DNA of 64,000 nt from Oryza sativa Japonica Group. Its lineage: Eukaryota; Streptophyta; Magnoliopsida; Poales; Poaceae. Below are positions 1 through 9,725 of this stretch, piece by piece (within the stretch, counting starts at the first letter, position 1; every line of letters starts with the position of its first letter). The position numbers and the translations under genes were made by a program. The DNA is taken from assembly GCF_034140825.1 (NCBI RefSeq), contig NC_089037.1, forward strand, positions 1,709,501-1,773,500, read 5' to 3'. The notes under the pieces were generated by a model that saw only the letters and a list, made by a program, of their open reading frames with translations, was not told the origin of the DNA and ran no database searches.

Positions 1-287
1 CTTAAAAATCATGTGTTATGCACTTATGCTTGCATGTTGTACCCACCCAACTCTCCTTTTGTAGTACTACTAGTACATAGTAAGTACATAACGGCAAATG
101 TGCTGCACCGGTAGGACACAAGGGAACATAACTGCATAAGTGGCAGGTCGTTAGAGTAAGATTCTTTCACGTGTAGCATGTTTGGCCTTATGGAGTCTGG
201 ACTGAGGACTTGACCACAAAAGCGCTAGTCCTAGTCGGTCTAGCTATTTAATGAACCAACTAAACAAGGCCTTCACACTAAATTAGA

Positions 288-895
288 GTGGTACGGAGTT
301 TTTTCTTCTCTTTTTTTAAAAATAGCCAGCCGAATTTCTGTTCAATTGCACAGATTAAGTTTGTCCGAAAGCATATTTTTATTTGTTATAATGATGAAGT
401 TAATTTTCCCCACAATGCAAAAGATATTTTTAGTGACTGGCTAAGGGGAGTGGCTAGACCCAAAAAAAAATGATTTTGTTTGGAGCTAGTGCTTTATGTT
501 GGTCAATTTGGTGTTGCCGTGATGATATAGTTTTTAACCATAAAAAAATGCCTAACATTATGCAGGTTATCTTCATGTGTTCCAATTGGCTCCACTCTTG
601 GTGTATGATGCTTTCACAGGAACAACAGGATACTATGCGCAATGGTGCTACACGCTTGGAATTAGTAGCCAAGGAACTTTTATTCCATTTTGGATGACGT
701 AGTACCTACAGAATTTCGTGATAGAATCTACGTGATTTTGAAAAAAAAATTATTTTAGTAGATCATATTACCGGCAGAAGTTGGGGGTTTGTCCCATCTC
801 GTCTTTTTTAACTTTTCTGTTCACGTCTGAATTTTTTGGCTGTGTGCCTACGGGCAGAGGCCGGAGATGTAACACATTTCCATTATCTAAAAAAA
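288..895 (+). mobile_element. LINE 3' end remnant (zf-RVT-like tail)
   Basis: Two adjoining frames (288-473 and 470-697) together read like the C-terminal tail of plant L1-type LINE ORF2 proteins. Recognisable parts are DWLRGVARPKKK, then LFGASALCWSIWCCRDDIVF, then a tail ending in RLELVAKELLFHFG. The downstream AT-rich part includes a gtgtgcct..gggcagaggccgg stretch and a run of A, as in LINE 3' ends. The frame changes near 470 and stops after 697, so it is a dead fragment without the reverse transcriptase core. The assignment rests on remembered family similarity. Confidence 0.6.
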
Positions 896-978
896 ATGAA
901 GTTAATTTTACAAATACTTTAATCTTTATACTTCATATGTTAATCTGGCATGGATACATGCACAGTAACTTCTAGTTA

Positions 979-1119
979 GGCTGTATTCACGCTAAAATTG
1001 GAAGTTTGGTTAAAATTGAAACGATGTGACGAAAAGTTAGAAGTTTGTGTGTGTAGAAAAGTTTTGATGTGATAGAAAAGTTGAAAGTTTGAAGAAAAAC
1101 TTTGAAACTAAACACGGTC
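979..1119. mobile_element. Tourist-like MITE, copy 1
   Basis: This is a 141-bp element flanked by TTA on both sides (976-978 and 1120-1122). The right end reads gaaactaaacacggtc. It matches the copy at 18271-18418 almost base for base over the core, and the left end has lost a few bases relative to that copy. The 3-bp TTA duplication fits PIF/Harbinger (Tourist-like) elements. Confidence 0.7.
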
Positions 1120-1146
1120 TTAATCTCCAAGAGGAAAAACGTGGTA

Positions 1147-1406
1147 CTCCATCCGCTTTATTAGATTATAAGTCGCTTTGTCTTTGGTCGAAGTCAAACT
1201 ACTTCAATTTTAATTCAGTTTGTAGAAAAAATAGCAATATTTTCAACCCAAGACAAATATATTATACAAATTTATTTAATTATCGATTTAATGAAACTAA
1301 TTTGGTGTTGTAATTATTACTATATTTGTTTACAAACTTTGTGAAACTTGAAATAATTTGATTTTTATTAAAGTTAAAATGACTTATAATCAGAAACGGA
1401 GTGAGT
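1147..1406. mobile_element. Stowaway-like MITE
   Basis: Inverted ends are present, ctccatccgctttattagattataagtcg on the left and its partial reverse complement ending cggagtgag on the right. The interior is AT-rich, and a TA precedes the left end. These are the typical CTCCCTCCGT-type ends of grass Stowaway (Tc1/mariner) elements. Confidence 0.65.
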
Positions 1407-1431
1407 CTTTTCTTTTAGACCTACTATTATA

Positions 1432-1764
1432 CTAGAAAAAATGTCCGTGCATTGCAACGGGTGATTATTGTTATATGGTTTAGTTAAGATGAAATTCACT
1501 GTAAGAGTTCGCTTGGATATATTTTTTTTTTAGAAAATCATGAGCTGCAGTTAGGAGTCCGATCGTCTCAAGTTAGCATGCGAGTTTTTTTAAACAGATT
1601 TCTTATATAATTACTTATGTATTAACAAAAGTAAACGATCTTGAAAACCGACTCAAATACAGATATGCATTTCCAAAAGCAAACGAACTTTAAAAAACAA
1701 CTTATACACGGATGACGTATCAAAATACTGATAAAAACACCTTCAATTTTTATAATAGTAGAGA
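1432..1764 (-). mobile_element. Small non-autonomous Helitron
   Basis: Read on the minus strand, the element starts at 1764 with TCTCTACTATTATAAAAATT and ends at 1432 with CTAG. Just before that 3' end lies a hairpin-forming stretch, CCGTTGCAATGCACGG. The flanking host bases are A (1431) and T (1765) on the plus strand, as expected for Helitron insertion between A and T. At 333 bp it has no coding capacity and must have been mobilised in trans. The TC start, 3' hairpin and CTAG end match the published consensus for grass Helitrons. Confidence 0.8.
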
Positions 1765-2809
1765 TATACTAGTCCATTTATACGTCAACTCTGATATGTA
1801 AGGAATATGTTTCTTGGCCCTGAGAAAGAAGAGCGAACATATAGCTAGGTATTGATTAATTAGTTCTGATAAATCAGGATGTTGTAAAATTAGGTACCCT
1901 CTATGTTTAAAAAAAAATAGAGATCTTAATTATGTCTAGCTATATATATACACCTGAACATTATTTCCTCCGTCCTTAAAAAATATAATGTTTAAGATAA
2001 ATCTAAACATAGTGTATATTTAGTTTGGGACGGAGTAAGTATGAAGGAGTAGTATAGAGCAGATAAACCATAACGAATTGACTTGACCTGGGTCATTTGT
2101 GTTGCCTAAAAGCCAATAAAAAAGGAAGGGCACGATCAGGCCTCGCAAAGCGTAATCAACTTTCGACATATTCTTAGATCGATGGCTGGCCACCAGGAAA
2201 TTTTGCTAGCTTAGTAAGGTCAATATTTCTTATCGAAAATCTTATTGTCCAATCATATCCAATACAACAATGTTATAAAGCATGACCCAAGGAAGTCTAT
2301 TAACTATTTAATTATCTCTCTGTTCCTCTCTGCCCATCTCAGCTAGGCCATTTTTAAGAAACCTCATATTAATACAAGGAAAATATATATATCTGCTACA
2401 TGACCAAATTAATGAAATCATAATAGTTTAGATCATAAGAAAGACTCCTGCTTGTACAACCTTGTAAGTGTTATTTTGAATATTTTAAGTAAAAGTATAT
2501 GAAAAAATCACGACCGATTCTATAAATAGTTTAGAACCCAACTACAAATTTTGAATTTTGGAACTATAGATAAGTAGGCTAAATTTATTATGGACTTCAA
2601 AATTACAATGTTATTAACAAGAAATTGGTTTGTATGTCGAATATTGCATACACAAATCTTAAATAACTAATAGTACCATGTCCAGTAATGTATGAATATA
2701 TAAACAATGTAATATCACATTTAGTAAATTTTATAATACTAATCATGTATAGTATTCTCTAGTGAGGCAATGGGAATAGGAGAAAAAAAAGGGACGATGT
2801 ACTCACCAA
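1765..2809. other. Intergenic, no gene seen
   Basis: AT-rich DNA with no coding signal. It contains a short Stowaway-like relic at about 1966-2037 with cctccgtcc and ggacggag ends. Nothing else could be supported. Confidence 0.5.
1966..2037. mobile_element. Very short Stowaway-like MITE
   Basis: About 72 bp between tcctccgtcc and gggacggagta. The ends are inverted and of the Stowaway type. The interior is a deleted AT-rich remnant. Confidence 0.5.
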
Positions 2810-3265
2810 CAGTGGCGAAGCCATCGTGGGGGCCAGGGAGTGTCAACACCCCCCAACCCCTGTGCGACCTCCCCTCCCCTCCCCTCTCCTCTCTTAAGGG
2901 TGATTAGCTCGTATAATCTAGCCATTAATTACATCATTAGTTGCAAATGAAACTAACTATATAGGACAGCTGCGATTTCTGGAATGACTTAACTAACTGA
3001 TTCATAATTTAATAAGTGATTGCAAGACACCAATTAAAATCATGGAACGTTCAATTATTCATATTTTAAAAATATTACTGAACTATAAATTGGCGAATCA
3101 TGATCTACGGGTGCTAGCTTTCTCTTGTAGCTAATCGTTGTAACATGCATGATGCCTAGTTGCCGACCATGCATAAACGTTACAAATCACTATTCACTGA
3201 ACCGTAAGTGAGTTCCCACGTCTCATAGATGACACCCCTGCCTCTAAATTGTGGCTTCGCCACTG
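2810..3265. mobile_element. Non-autonomous hAT element with 8-bp target duplication
   Basis: The element begins CAGTGGCGAAGCCA and ends TGGCTTCGCCACTG, an inverted repeat. It is flanked on both sides by the identical octamer CTCACCAA (2802-2809 and 3266-3273). An 8-bp duplication with CAGTGGCG ends is diagnostic of hAT elements. The 456-bp interior has no coding potential. Confidence 0.85.
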
Positions 3266-3653
3266 CTCACCAATTAATATGGACGAAGATGCAAGTGTCT
3301 AAATTAGGCAATCAAGTGCTGATGTGGAAGGAAGGGCACAGAGGGAGAGAGATTTGGCTAAGAATATGCACCCTGAACAATTGACAAGGCTACTCAACCT
3401 ACATGGAGGAGAGCGATGGGCGTGGACGATGACAAAACCGAGAGGTTAATAGCATGTTGATCTGTGGGAGCAATGTTGGGTGCAAGGGCTCGTGTTTTTA
3501 GAACAGACTAGATTCTCGCAGTAATCTTAAGGTGATCACAACTATCAAATGTGATTGACATTAAGTCAAAGACTAACCAACGACCGTCCATTCTACTAGT
3601 ATCATTAGAAATCACCATGAAGATCATAATAATACTGCTGATAGAATACTACT
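3266..3653. other. Intergenic, no gene seen
   Basis: This stretch lies between the hAT element and the next MITE. I see no ORF, repeat or RNA gene in it. Confidence 0.5.
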
Positions 3654-3886
3654 ACCTCCGCCCCAGAATACTCATCATTTTAATTTTTTTTAACGTTTAA
3701 TCTTTTATCTTATTTAAAAAATTATGATATTATTATTTATTTCATTTGTGATTTGCTTTATTATCAAAAGTACATAAAATATGACTTATCATTTTTTATA
3801 TTTTTGTTATTTTTTTAAATAAGATGAATGGTCAAATATTATAAGTAAAAAAGTCGAAGCGACCACTAATTTAGAACGGAGGTAGT
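3654..3886. mobile_element. Stowaway-like MITE
   Basis: Ends are acctccgccccagaat and tagaacggaggta, in inverted orientation. The AT-rich interior holds the aaataagatgaatggtcaaat motif that is also seen in the MITEs at 10142-10593. Confidence 0.65.
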
Positions 3887-4125
3887 ACTACCAGTAAAAG
3901 ACCATGATAAAAATAATCACAGATTAATTAATTAACCAACGGCCGTGCATTCTAGAAGTCTACTGCAGCACACAGTCTACCTCACGATCCTGATCCATGC
4001 CATGCCTACATGCCCAATTGCCACCACAATGCTGCTACTGCGACTCATACCATGGGGCGTGGTCACCGGGTCCCACCACCACCTCATCCTCCACGACGAA
4101 CCGGAGGCCAGCTAGTCTCGCAAGC

Positions 4126-4159
4126 AGAAGCAGAAGCAGCAGCAGCAGCAGCAGCAGTC
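4126..4159. repeat. AGC/AGA trinucleotide microsatellite
   Basis: A run of aga/agc triplets lies in the leader region of the acyl-activating enzyme gene. It is a simple sequence repeat. Confidence 0.8.
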
Positions 4160-4351
4160 AGCATCTGGTCACTCACTCCGGCCTGGTCGTCCGTTCCGTG
4201 CGCGGTGTGAAAATCGCCGAGCGAACCAGCAGGTTTTGGGTCAAGAACCCCGTGTTTTCACTTCATTTTCCTTGCAACACCCCCTGTCCGACCCAACCCC
4301 AACTTATTTCCTTTTCTTTGACACCTCTCACACTGTTTCGTTGGCCCCACT

Positions 4352-4388
4352 CCCCCCCCCCCCCCCCCCCCCCCCCACACACACACAC
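4352..4388. repeat. C25 homopolymer followed by (AC)n
   Basis: About 25 consecutive C residues (4352-4376) run directly into six AC repeats. The tract lies about 215 bp upstream of the ATG of the acyl-activating enzyme gene, probably in its promoter or 5' leader. Length is prone to slippage and sequencing error. Confidence 0.85.
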
Positions 4389-4591
4389 ATCGAACGCACA
4401 TCACGTTGCAAACCACTCCCCAACTCCTATATGAACCCCATCCACGAATCGCCGAATCGCCTCACCTCGATCATATCATCCATAATCCTTCAAGCTCTTG
4501 TTGGCTTTGCTTAATTGCAGCTGCCACTAGCTTTGTTAGGATCAATCACATCCATCTACGTGTGTAGAGCGTCGTGACAGAGAGTTTTGTG

Positions 4592-6462
4592 ATGGAGCAG
4601 CTTCCCAAGCGCCCGGCGAACTACGTGCCACTGAGCCCTGTGGGGTTCCTGCCGCGCGCCAATGCCGTCTACGGCGACCGCACCTCCGTCATCTACGGCC
4701 GCGTCCGCTTCACCTGGAGCCAGACCTACGCCCGCTGCCGCCGCCTCGCCTCCTCCCTCCTCTCCCTCGGCGTCCGCAACCACGACGTCGTAAGTAGATC
4801 GAATCCTAGCTACGAATATGAACATACATAGCGTAAGTTCAGATTCGTAGCCGGAAGTTGGTTTCGTTTCTTGCGTGTCAAACACGTGTGTGATTGTTTG
4901 GAATCTGTGTGTTGTGTGTGTAGGTGTCGGTTTTGGCGCCGAACGTGCCGGCAATGTACGAGATGCACTTCGCGGTGCCGATGGCCGGGGCGGTGCTCAA
5001 CACCATCAACACGCGGCTCGACGCGAGGGCGGTGGCGGGCATCCTGCGGCACTCCGAGGCCAAGGTGTTCTTCGTCGACTACCAGTACGTGCGCCTCGCC
5101 AGCGACGCGCTCCAGATCGTCGCCGACGAGGGGAGGCACGTCCCGCTCGTCGCCGTCATCGACGACATTGACGTGCCCACCGGCGTCCGCCTCGGCGAGC
5201 TCGAGTACGAGGGGCTGGTCGCCCGTGGCGACCCCGCCGCCGAGCTGCCCAGCCTCGCCGACGAGTGGGACGCCGTCACGCTCAACTACACGTCGGGCAC
5301 CACGTCGGCGCCCAAGGGCGTGGTGTACAGCCACCGCGGCGCGTACCTGAGCACCATGAGCTTGCTCATGTCGTGGGTCGTCGGCGACGAGCCGGTGTAC
5401 CTGTGGACGCTGCCCATGTTCCACTGCAACGGGTGGACCTTCACCTGGGGCATGGCAGCGCGCGGCGGCGTCAACGTCTGCATCCGCGACGCGCGCGCCG
5501 CGGACATCTACCGCGCCATCGCGCGCCACGGCGTCACCCACCTGTGCTGCGCGCCGGTGGTGTTCAACATCCTGCTCGAGGGCGGCGAGGCGGCGGCGAA
5601 GCAGCTCGCGGCCCCGGTCCACGTGCTCACCGGCGGGGCGCCACCGCCGGCCGCCCTCCTCGAGCGCGTCGAGCGGATCGGCTTCCGCGTGACGCACGCG
5701 TACGGGCTCACCGAGGCCACCGGCCCGGCGCTGGCGTGCGAGTGGCGCGCGCAGTGGGACCGCCTGCCGCTGCCGGAGCGCGCGCGGCTCAAGTCCCGGC
5801 AGGGCGTCAGCGTCCTGTCCCTCGCCGACGCCGACGTCAAGGACGCCAAGACGATGGCGAGAGTGCCGCGCGACGGCAAGACCGTCGGCGAGATCGTGCT
5901 CCGCGGCAGCAGCATCATGAAGGGCTACCTCAACAACCCGGAGGCGAACAGCGACGCCTTCAAGGGCGAGTGGTTCCTGACCGGCGACGTCGGCGTCGTG
6001 CACGCCGACGGCTACATCGAGATCAAGGACAGGTCCAAGGACGTGATCATCAGCGGCGGCGAGAACATCTGCAGCAAGGAGGTGGAGGAGGTGCTGTTCC
6101 AGCACCCCGCCGTCGCCGACGCGGCGGTGGTCGCCATGCCGCACCCGCACTGGGGCGAGACGCCGTGCGCGTTCGTCGTGGCGAGGGACAAGGCGGCCGG
6201 GGTGTGCGAGGACGACGTCGTCGCGTTCTGCCGCAAGCACATGGCGCGGTTCATGGTGCCCAAGAAGGTGGTCGTCTACGACGCCATCCCGAGGAACGGC
6301 AACGGCAAGGTCGAGAAGAACTTGCTCCGGGAGGCGGCCAAGAAGCTGGCGCCGGCGGCCGTGCCGGCGCAGAAGACGAAGGTGAAGACGACGACGACGA
6401 CGGTCGGCGGCCGCCGCGGCGAGCACCCGGTGGCGCATGTCATGGCCGTGTCAAGGCTTTAG
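4592..6462 (+). CDS. Acyl-activating enzyme (acyl-CoA synthetase), peroxisomal
   Basis: Two exons, 4592-4789 and 4924-6462, with a GT..AG intron, encode 578 aa. The protein belongs to the AMP-forming acyl-CoA synthetase family (plant AAE clade that includes BZO1 and AAE7), which activates a carboxylic acid to acyl-AMP and then acyl-CoA. Visible motifs are the phosphate-binding loop YTSGTTSAPKGV (about residues 188-199), YGLTEATGP (about 325), GDVGVVHADGYIEIKDRSKD (about 420) and the catalytic lysine region NGNGKVEKN (about 525). The last three residues, SRL, form a type-1 peroxisome signal. The start is the first in-frame ATG, and an upstream GTG at 4574 is not needed. The substrate cannot be read from sequence: acetate, butyrate, benzoate or another short or aromatic acid is possible. 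Third-position GC is very high, which creates large shadow ORFs. Confidence 0.93.
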
Positions 6463-6915
6463 GGCAATCACCAAAATGTCACCAATCTTTATCGGTGAAC
6501 CGGTGATATCACCTTTTGCACGTAGGAATTTGGCACTACGCCTGCCAAAAATTTACAAAAAATAAGCATGGCGTGTGTTTGGAAGAGTTTTGGTCTGTCC
6601 AGGTGTAAGAGCGAACTTGGTGTATTGCTGGGCAGTGACCACTCCGGTGTACTTTTTTTTAACCTCCTTTTTTGTTTGTTCAGATTTCGCACTTGTGTAC
6701 ATTGTAAAATAACAGTGTTGAAATGTGGAGGAAGTTGTTCTTCTCAAGCTCCCATGAATTAAGTTGTTTTTCCACTTCAGTGCACATGTGCAGGTTGTTC
6801 TTTGCTCCCTTCGCTCCAAATGAGTAAAAGAACGGATTTGCCCCGTTCGAAGGAAAACCAATGGCAAAATCTTATAAATTCATAGCACATATAGGGAGGT
6901 TGGATGTGACATCCT
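6463..6915. other. 3' flank of the acyl-activating enzyme gene
   Basis: Probable 3' untranslated region followed by intergenic DNA. No coding signal was seen. Confidence 0.5.
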
Positions 6916-7096
6916 GAGTGGCGGATCCAGAAAGAAATAGAAGTAGGGTCTGAGTAAACTAGATAGAGTTACAGTCCCCCCTACCATCTACATATACTAA
7001 AAAAAATTTAGTGAGGTCTTCGTGGGGGCTCTCATAGTCTTTACGGCAGTAGTGGGGCCTCGAGACCCCGCCGCCCCCGTGCTCGATCCGCCCCTC
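6916..7096. mobile_element. Short hAT-like MITE
   Basis: The left end gagtggcggatcc and the right end cgatccgcccctc are inverted copies. They are similar in kind to the GTGGCGGA ends of grass hAT elements. I could not find a clean 8-bp duplication, so the boundaries are approximate. Confidence 0.5.
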
Positions 7097-7436
7097 CTGA
7101 CCTAATTAAGATATGGTATATGTGGCCATTAGCACTAGTGCACTACCTTATTAGTCCAGCAATAGTGGAATCAACTTTTAAGATCTTGTCTCTTCAACCA
7201 TATCACTTTTGATTAACCTTTTTACATGAAACGAGCATGAAAATGCATGAAAATGTAACTAAGAAATCTTTCTTTTCTAGTCGATTTCATCGTAAAATAA
7301 TGGCATCTAATTTTTCAGTTGATGTTGTATAAAGTAAAGGCTACTTTGGCTGAAATTTCACCGTATTTTCAGAACTAAAATTTTACCGTATTTTAAGAAC
7401 TAGGAAAAAACAGTTTTCCTCATAATCTCGAATTCG

Positions 7437-8043
7437 CCATAATAGGACCATAAGCTGCAACCAAAACTTAAATCTTAAATTTTAATTCCAAAATAATTTA
7501 GGTGTTTTTTTCATTACTATATATTTCAGCCTCAGTTTCTAAACCGCTAAGTGCTAAGACTATAACTATAAAAAGCATTGCCCCGGAAAGGTTTGATTTG
7601 TTTATCCTTTCTCGGCTTATATCTTTGTTCTAGAAAAAGTTTAGTGCTAAAACTAATGCATTGTCAAATTTCGGTACAGTAGATATGCAGGACATGTTTT
7701 TGACGTGGATCAATACCATTATAAAATAATGTAAGATTCCCCATAATAGGACCATAAGCTGCAACCAAAACTTAAATCTTAAATTTTAATTTCAAATTAA
7801 TTAAGGTGTTTTTTTCATTACTATATATGTCAGCCTCAGTTTCTAACTCGCTACTAGTGCTAAGACTAGAACTATAAAAAGCATTGCCCCGGAAAGGTTT
7901 GATTTGTTTATCCTTTCTCGGCTTATATCTTTGTTATAGAAAAAGTTTAGTGCTAAAAATAATGCATAGTCAAATTTCGGTACAGTAGATATGCAGGACA
8001 TGTTTTTGGAGTGGATCAATACCATGATAAAATAATGTAAGAT
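7437..8043. repeat. Tandem duplication, two units of about 304 bp
   Basis: The segment starting ccataataggaccataagc at 7437 is repeated from 7741 with only scattered differences, giving a 304-bp period. The unit is non-coding and AT-rich. The high similarity points to a fairly recent local duplication. Confidence 0.9.
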
Positions 8044-9407
8044 GGGAGCTGAATGTTTGCTAAATCATGATAAAAATAGTCTTTGCTGGATGTTTTTTTT
8101 TCCTCTTTTCGGGCTACCAAACAAACTAGTAGCCCTATAAACTCGGTGAATTAATCCCTGCTGAAATAATTCCCTGTCGTGATTCTCATTCCGAAAATCT
8201 TTGCACCTGTAATGCGCTTTACACGATGATGGCGACCACCATGGAACACCTCACCAATTGCGTGAGCTAAACACGTTATACACTCTCCGTCACTCACAAA
8301 GCAAGCACCTACGTACGAATTGTCAATTCGTCATCAACGAGCGAGTAAGAGTGAAAATTCTCCAACATTTTTTTCACACGGAACGACTAAAGAATAATCA
8401 ATGCGGCATTCCTGGAAACCAGAACGAATGTTTCCAACTTCCCTGTCAAACATGCCAAACAATGAAAACCAAGAACCGAAAAAAAAAAAGACTCGGTTCA
8501 TTTTGCTATCACTTCCAACGGTTCATTTTATGTTTTCTTAAATTTTAATAGGGTAACAAACTGAACATACTTTGTCATTACCACTCTATCAAAATTTAGT
8601 ATTTATAGAAGTTTCTTCCCATACAAACACTATCAAATTTTAGTAAGATATAACCCCTAAATTAAACTGAACAACCTCTATAACTTATGGCGATCGATCG
8701 ATGCAGGGAAAGCTCTGAGAGAACGACGCAAGTTTGTGGAGACGAGTAGACGACCCAAGTGCAGATCGAGCCCTGCAAAAGAATATCTCCACAAGGAGTC
8801 AAGGACAAGAAGTTGCCTCTGTTTATGCATCGCAATATCGCATTGGACGACACACTACTGGGGCTCTCGCTTTCGTGGTAGCGACGCTGGTATCCGGCCA
8901 CCAGCCAGTCGATCGGTTTTCGTACCGCGTCGCAATTCTGTTGAAATTTCGTGAATTTTGCAAGGTCAGCGAGAGCATAGGAGAAGTTGAAAGCTGTAAC
9001 ATCGTGACAAGCTTTTGATGCGACAATCAGAGGCAAGACCAAGACCAAACCGCTGTGTTCGTCAAGAAGCGTACGTGCCATGTGATGTTGGTCACAATTT
9101 TGAGATATTTAACTAACTATTTGTCACTCACATGTGATAATTAAAAAATTGCCACTAGATACACATGTAATAGATATATGAGGGTTCACATATCATACAC
9201 TGTGGATGACAAATTCTTAATTATCACATTTTAAAAGTGACGAATAATTAAATGCACCCTCAATTTTCGTTTCGAGATGACTATCAACTGCATGCATATG
9301 GTTGAGTTGGGCTTCATGTATGTGTGGGTCTTCCGCTCCTCGGCCCATTGGAATTGGGACTCACGCTTCAGCCGGAACCGACGAGTTTTCTTTGCTGGGT
9401 CGAGTTG
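8044..9407. other. Intergenic; unassigned ORF-bearing patch at 8662-9081
   Basis: Mostly AT-rich intergenic sequence. At 8662-9081 there is a GC-richer patch with overlapping open frames on both strands (139 aa on minus, 94 and 72 aa on plus). None resembles a family I know, and no splice signals or promoter mark a gene. The 9090-9250 stretch is a degenerate self-complementary AT-rich sequence, probably an old MITE. Confidence 0.4.
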
Positions 9408-9416
9408 ATGAAAAAA

Positions 9417-9725
9417 GGAATAAGTTCATCTAAGGTCCCTTAACTTGTCAACGAATCCGATTTTCTTCCCTCAACCGAAAAACCAGACACAACAGGTCCT
9501 TCAACTATCAAAAGTTGAAGGTGCAGATTAGGTCCCTCAGCGGTTTTGAGAGCGGTTTTAGCTGACGTGGTGCTTACGTGGCTAATTTGACTCGGTCTTG
9601 ACGTGGCGATTACGTGGCAATTCAATCAAGAAAAATAATAAACCCCATAGGACCCACATATCAGTTTCACAGAAATTAATAAAAATGGTGGGGCCCACGT
9701 GGGCCCCGCATGTCATTCTCACCCT
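9417..9725 (+). repeat. Pack-MULE left terminal inverted repeat
   Basis: It pairs with 11215-11536 in inverted orientation. Homology includes the blocks aataataaacccc and catgtcattctcacc near the inner border. Small indels separate the two arms, so the element is not brand new. Confidence 0.88.

Noticed and set aside
4810-6438. 542-aa minus-strand ORF opposite the acyl-activating enzyme
   Set aside because: It is a shadow of high third-position GC. It is Arg/His/Val-rich with no domain, while the plus strand encodes a full enzyme.
5265-6506. 413-aa plus-strand ORF
   Set aside because: It is an out-of-frame shadow of the same exon, low complexity and Arg-rich.
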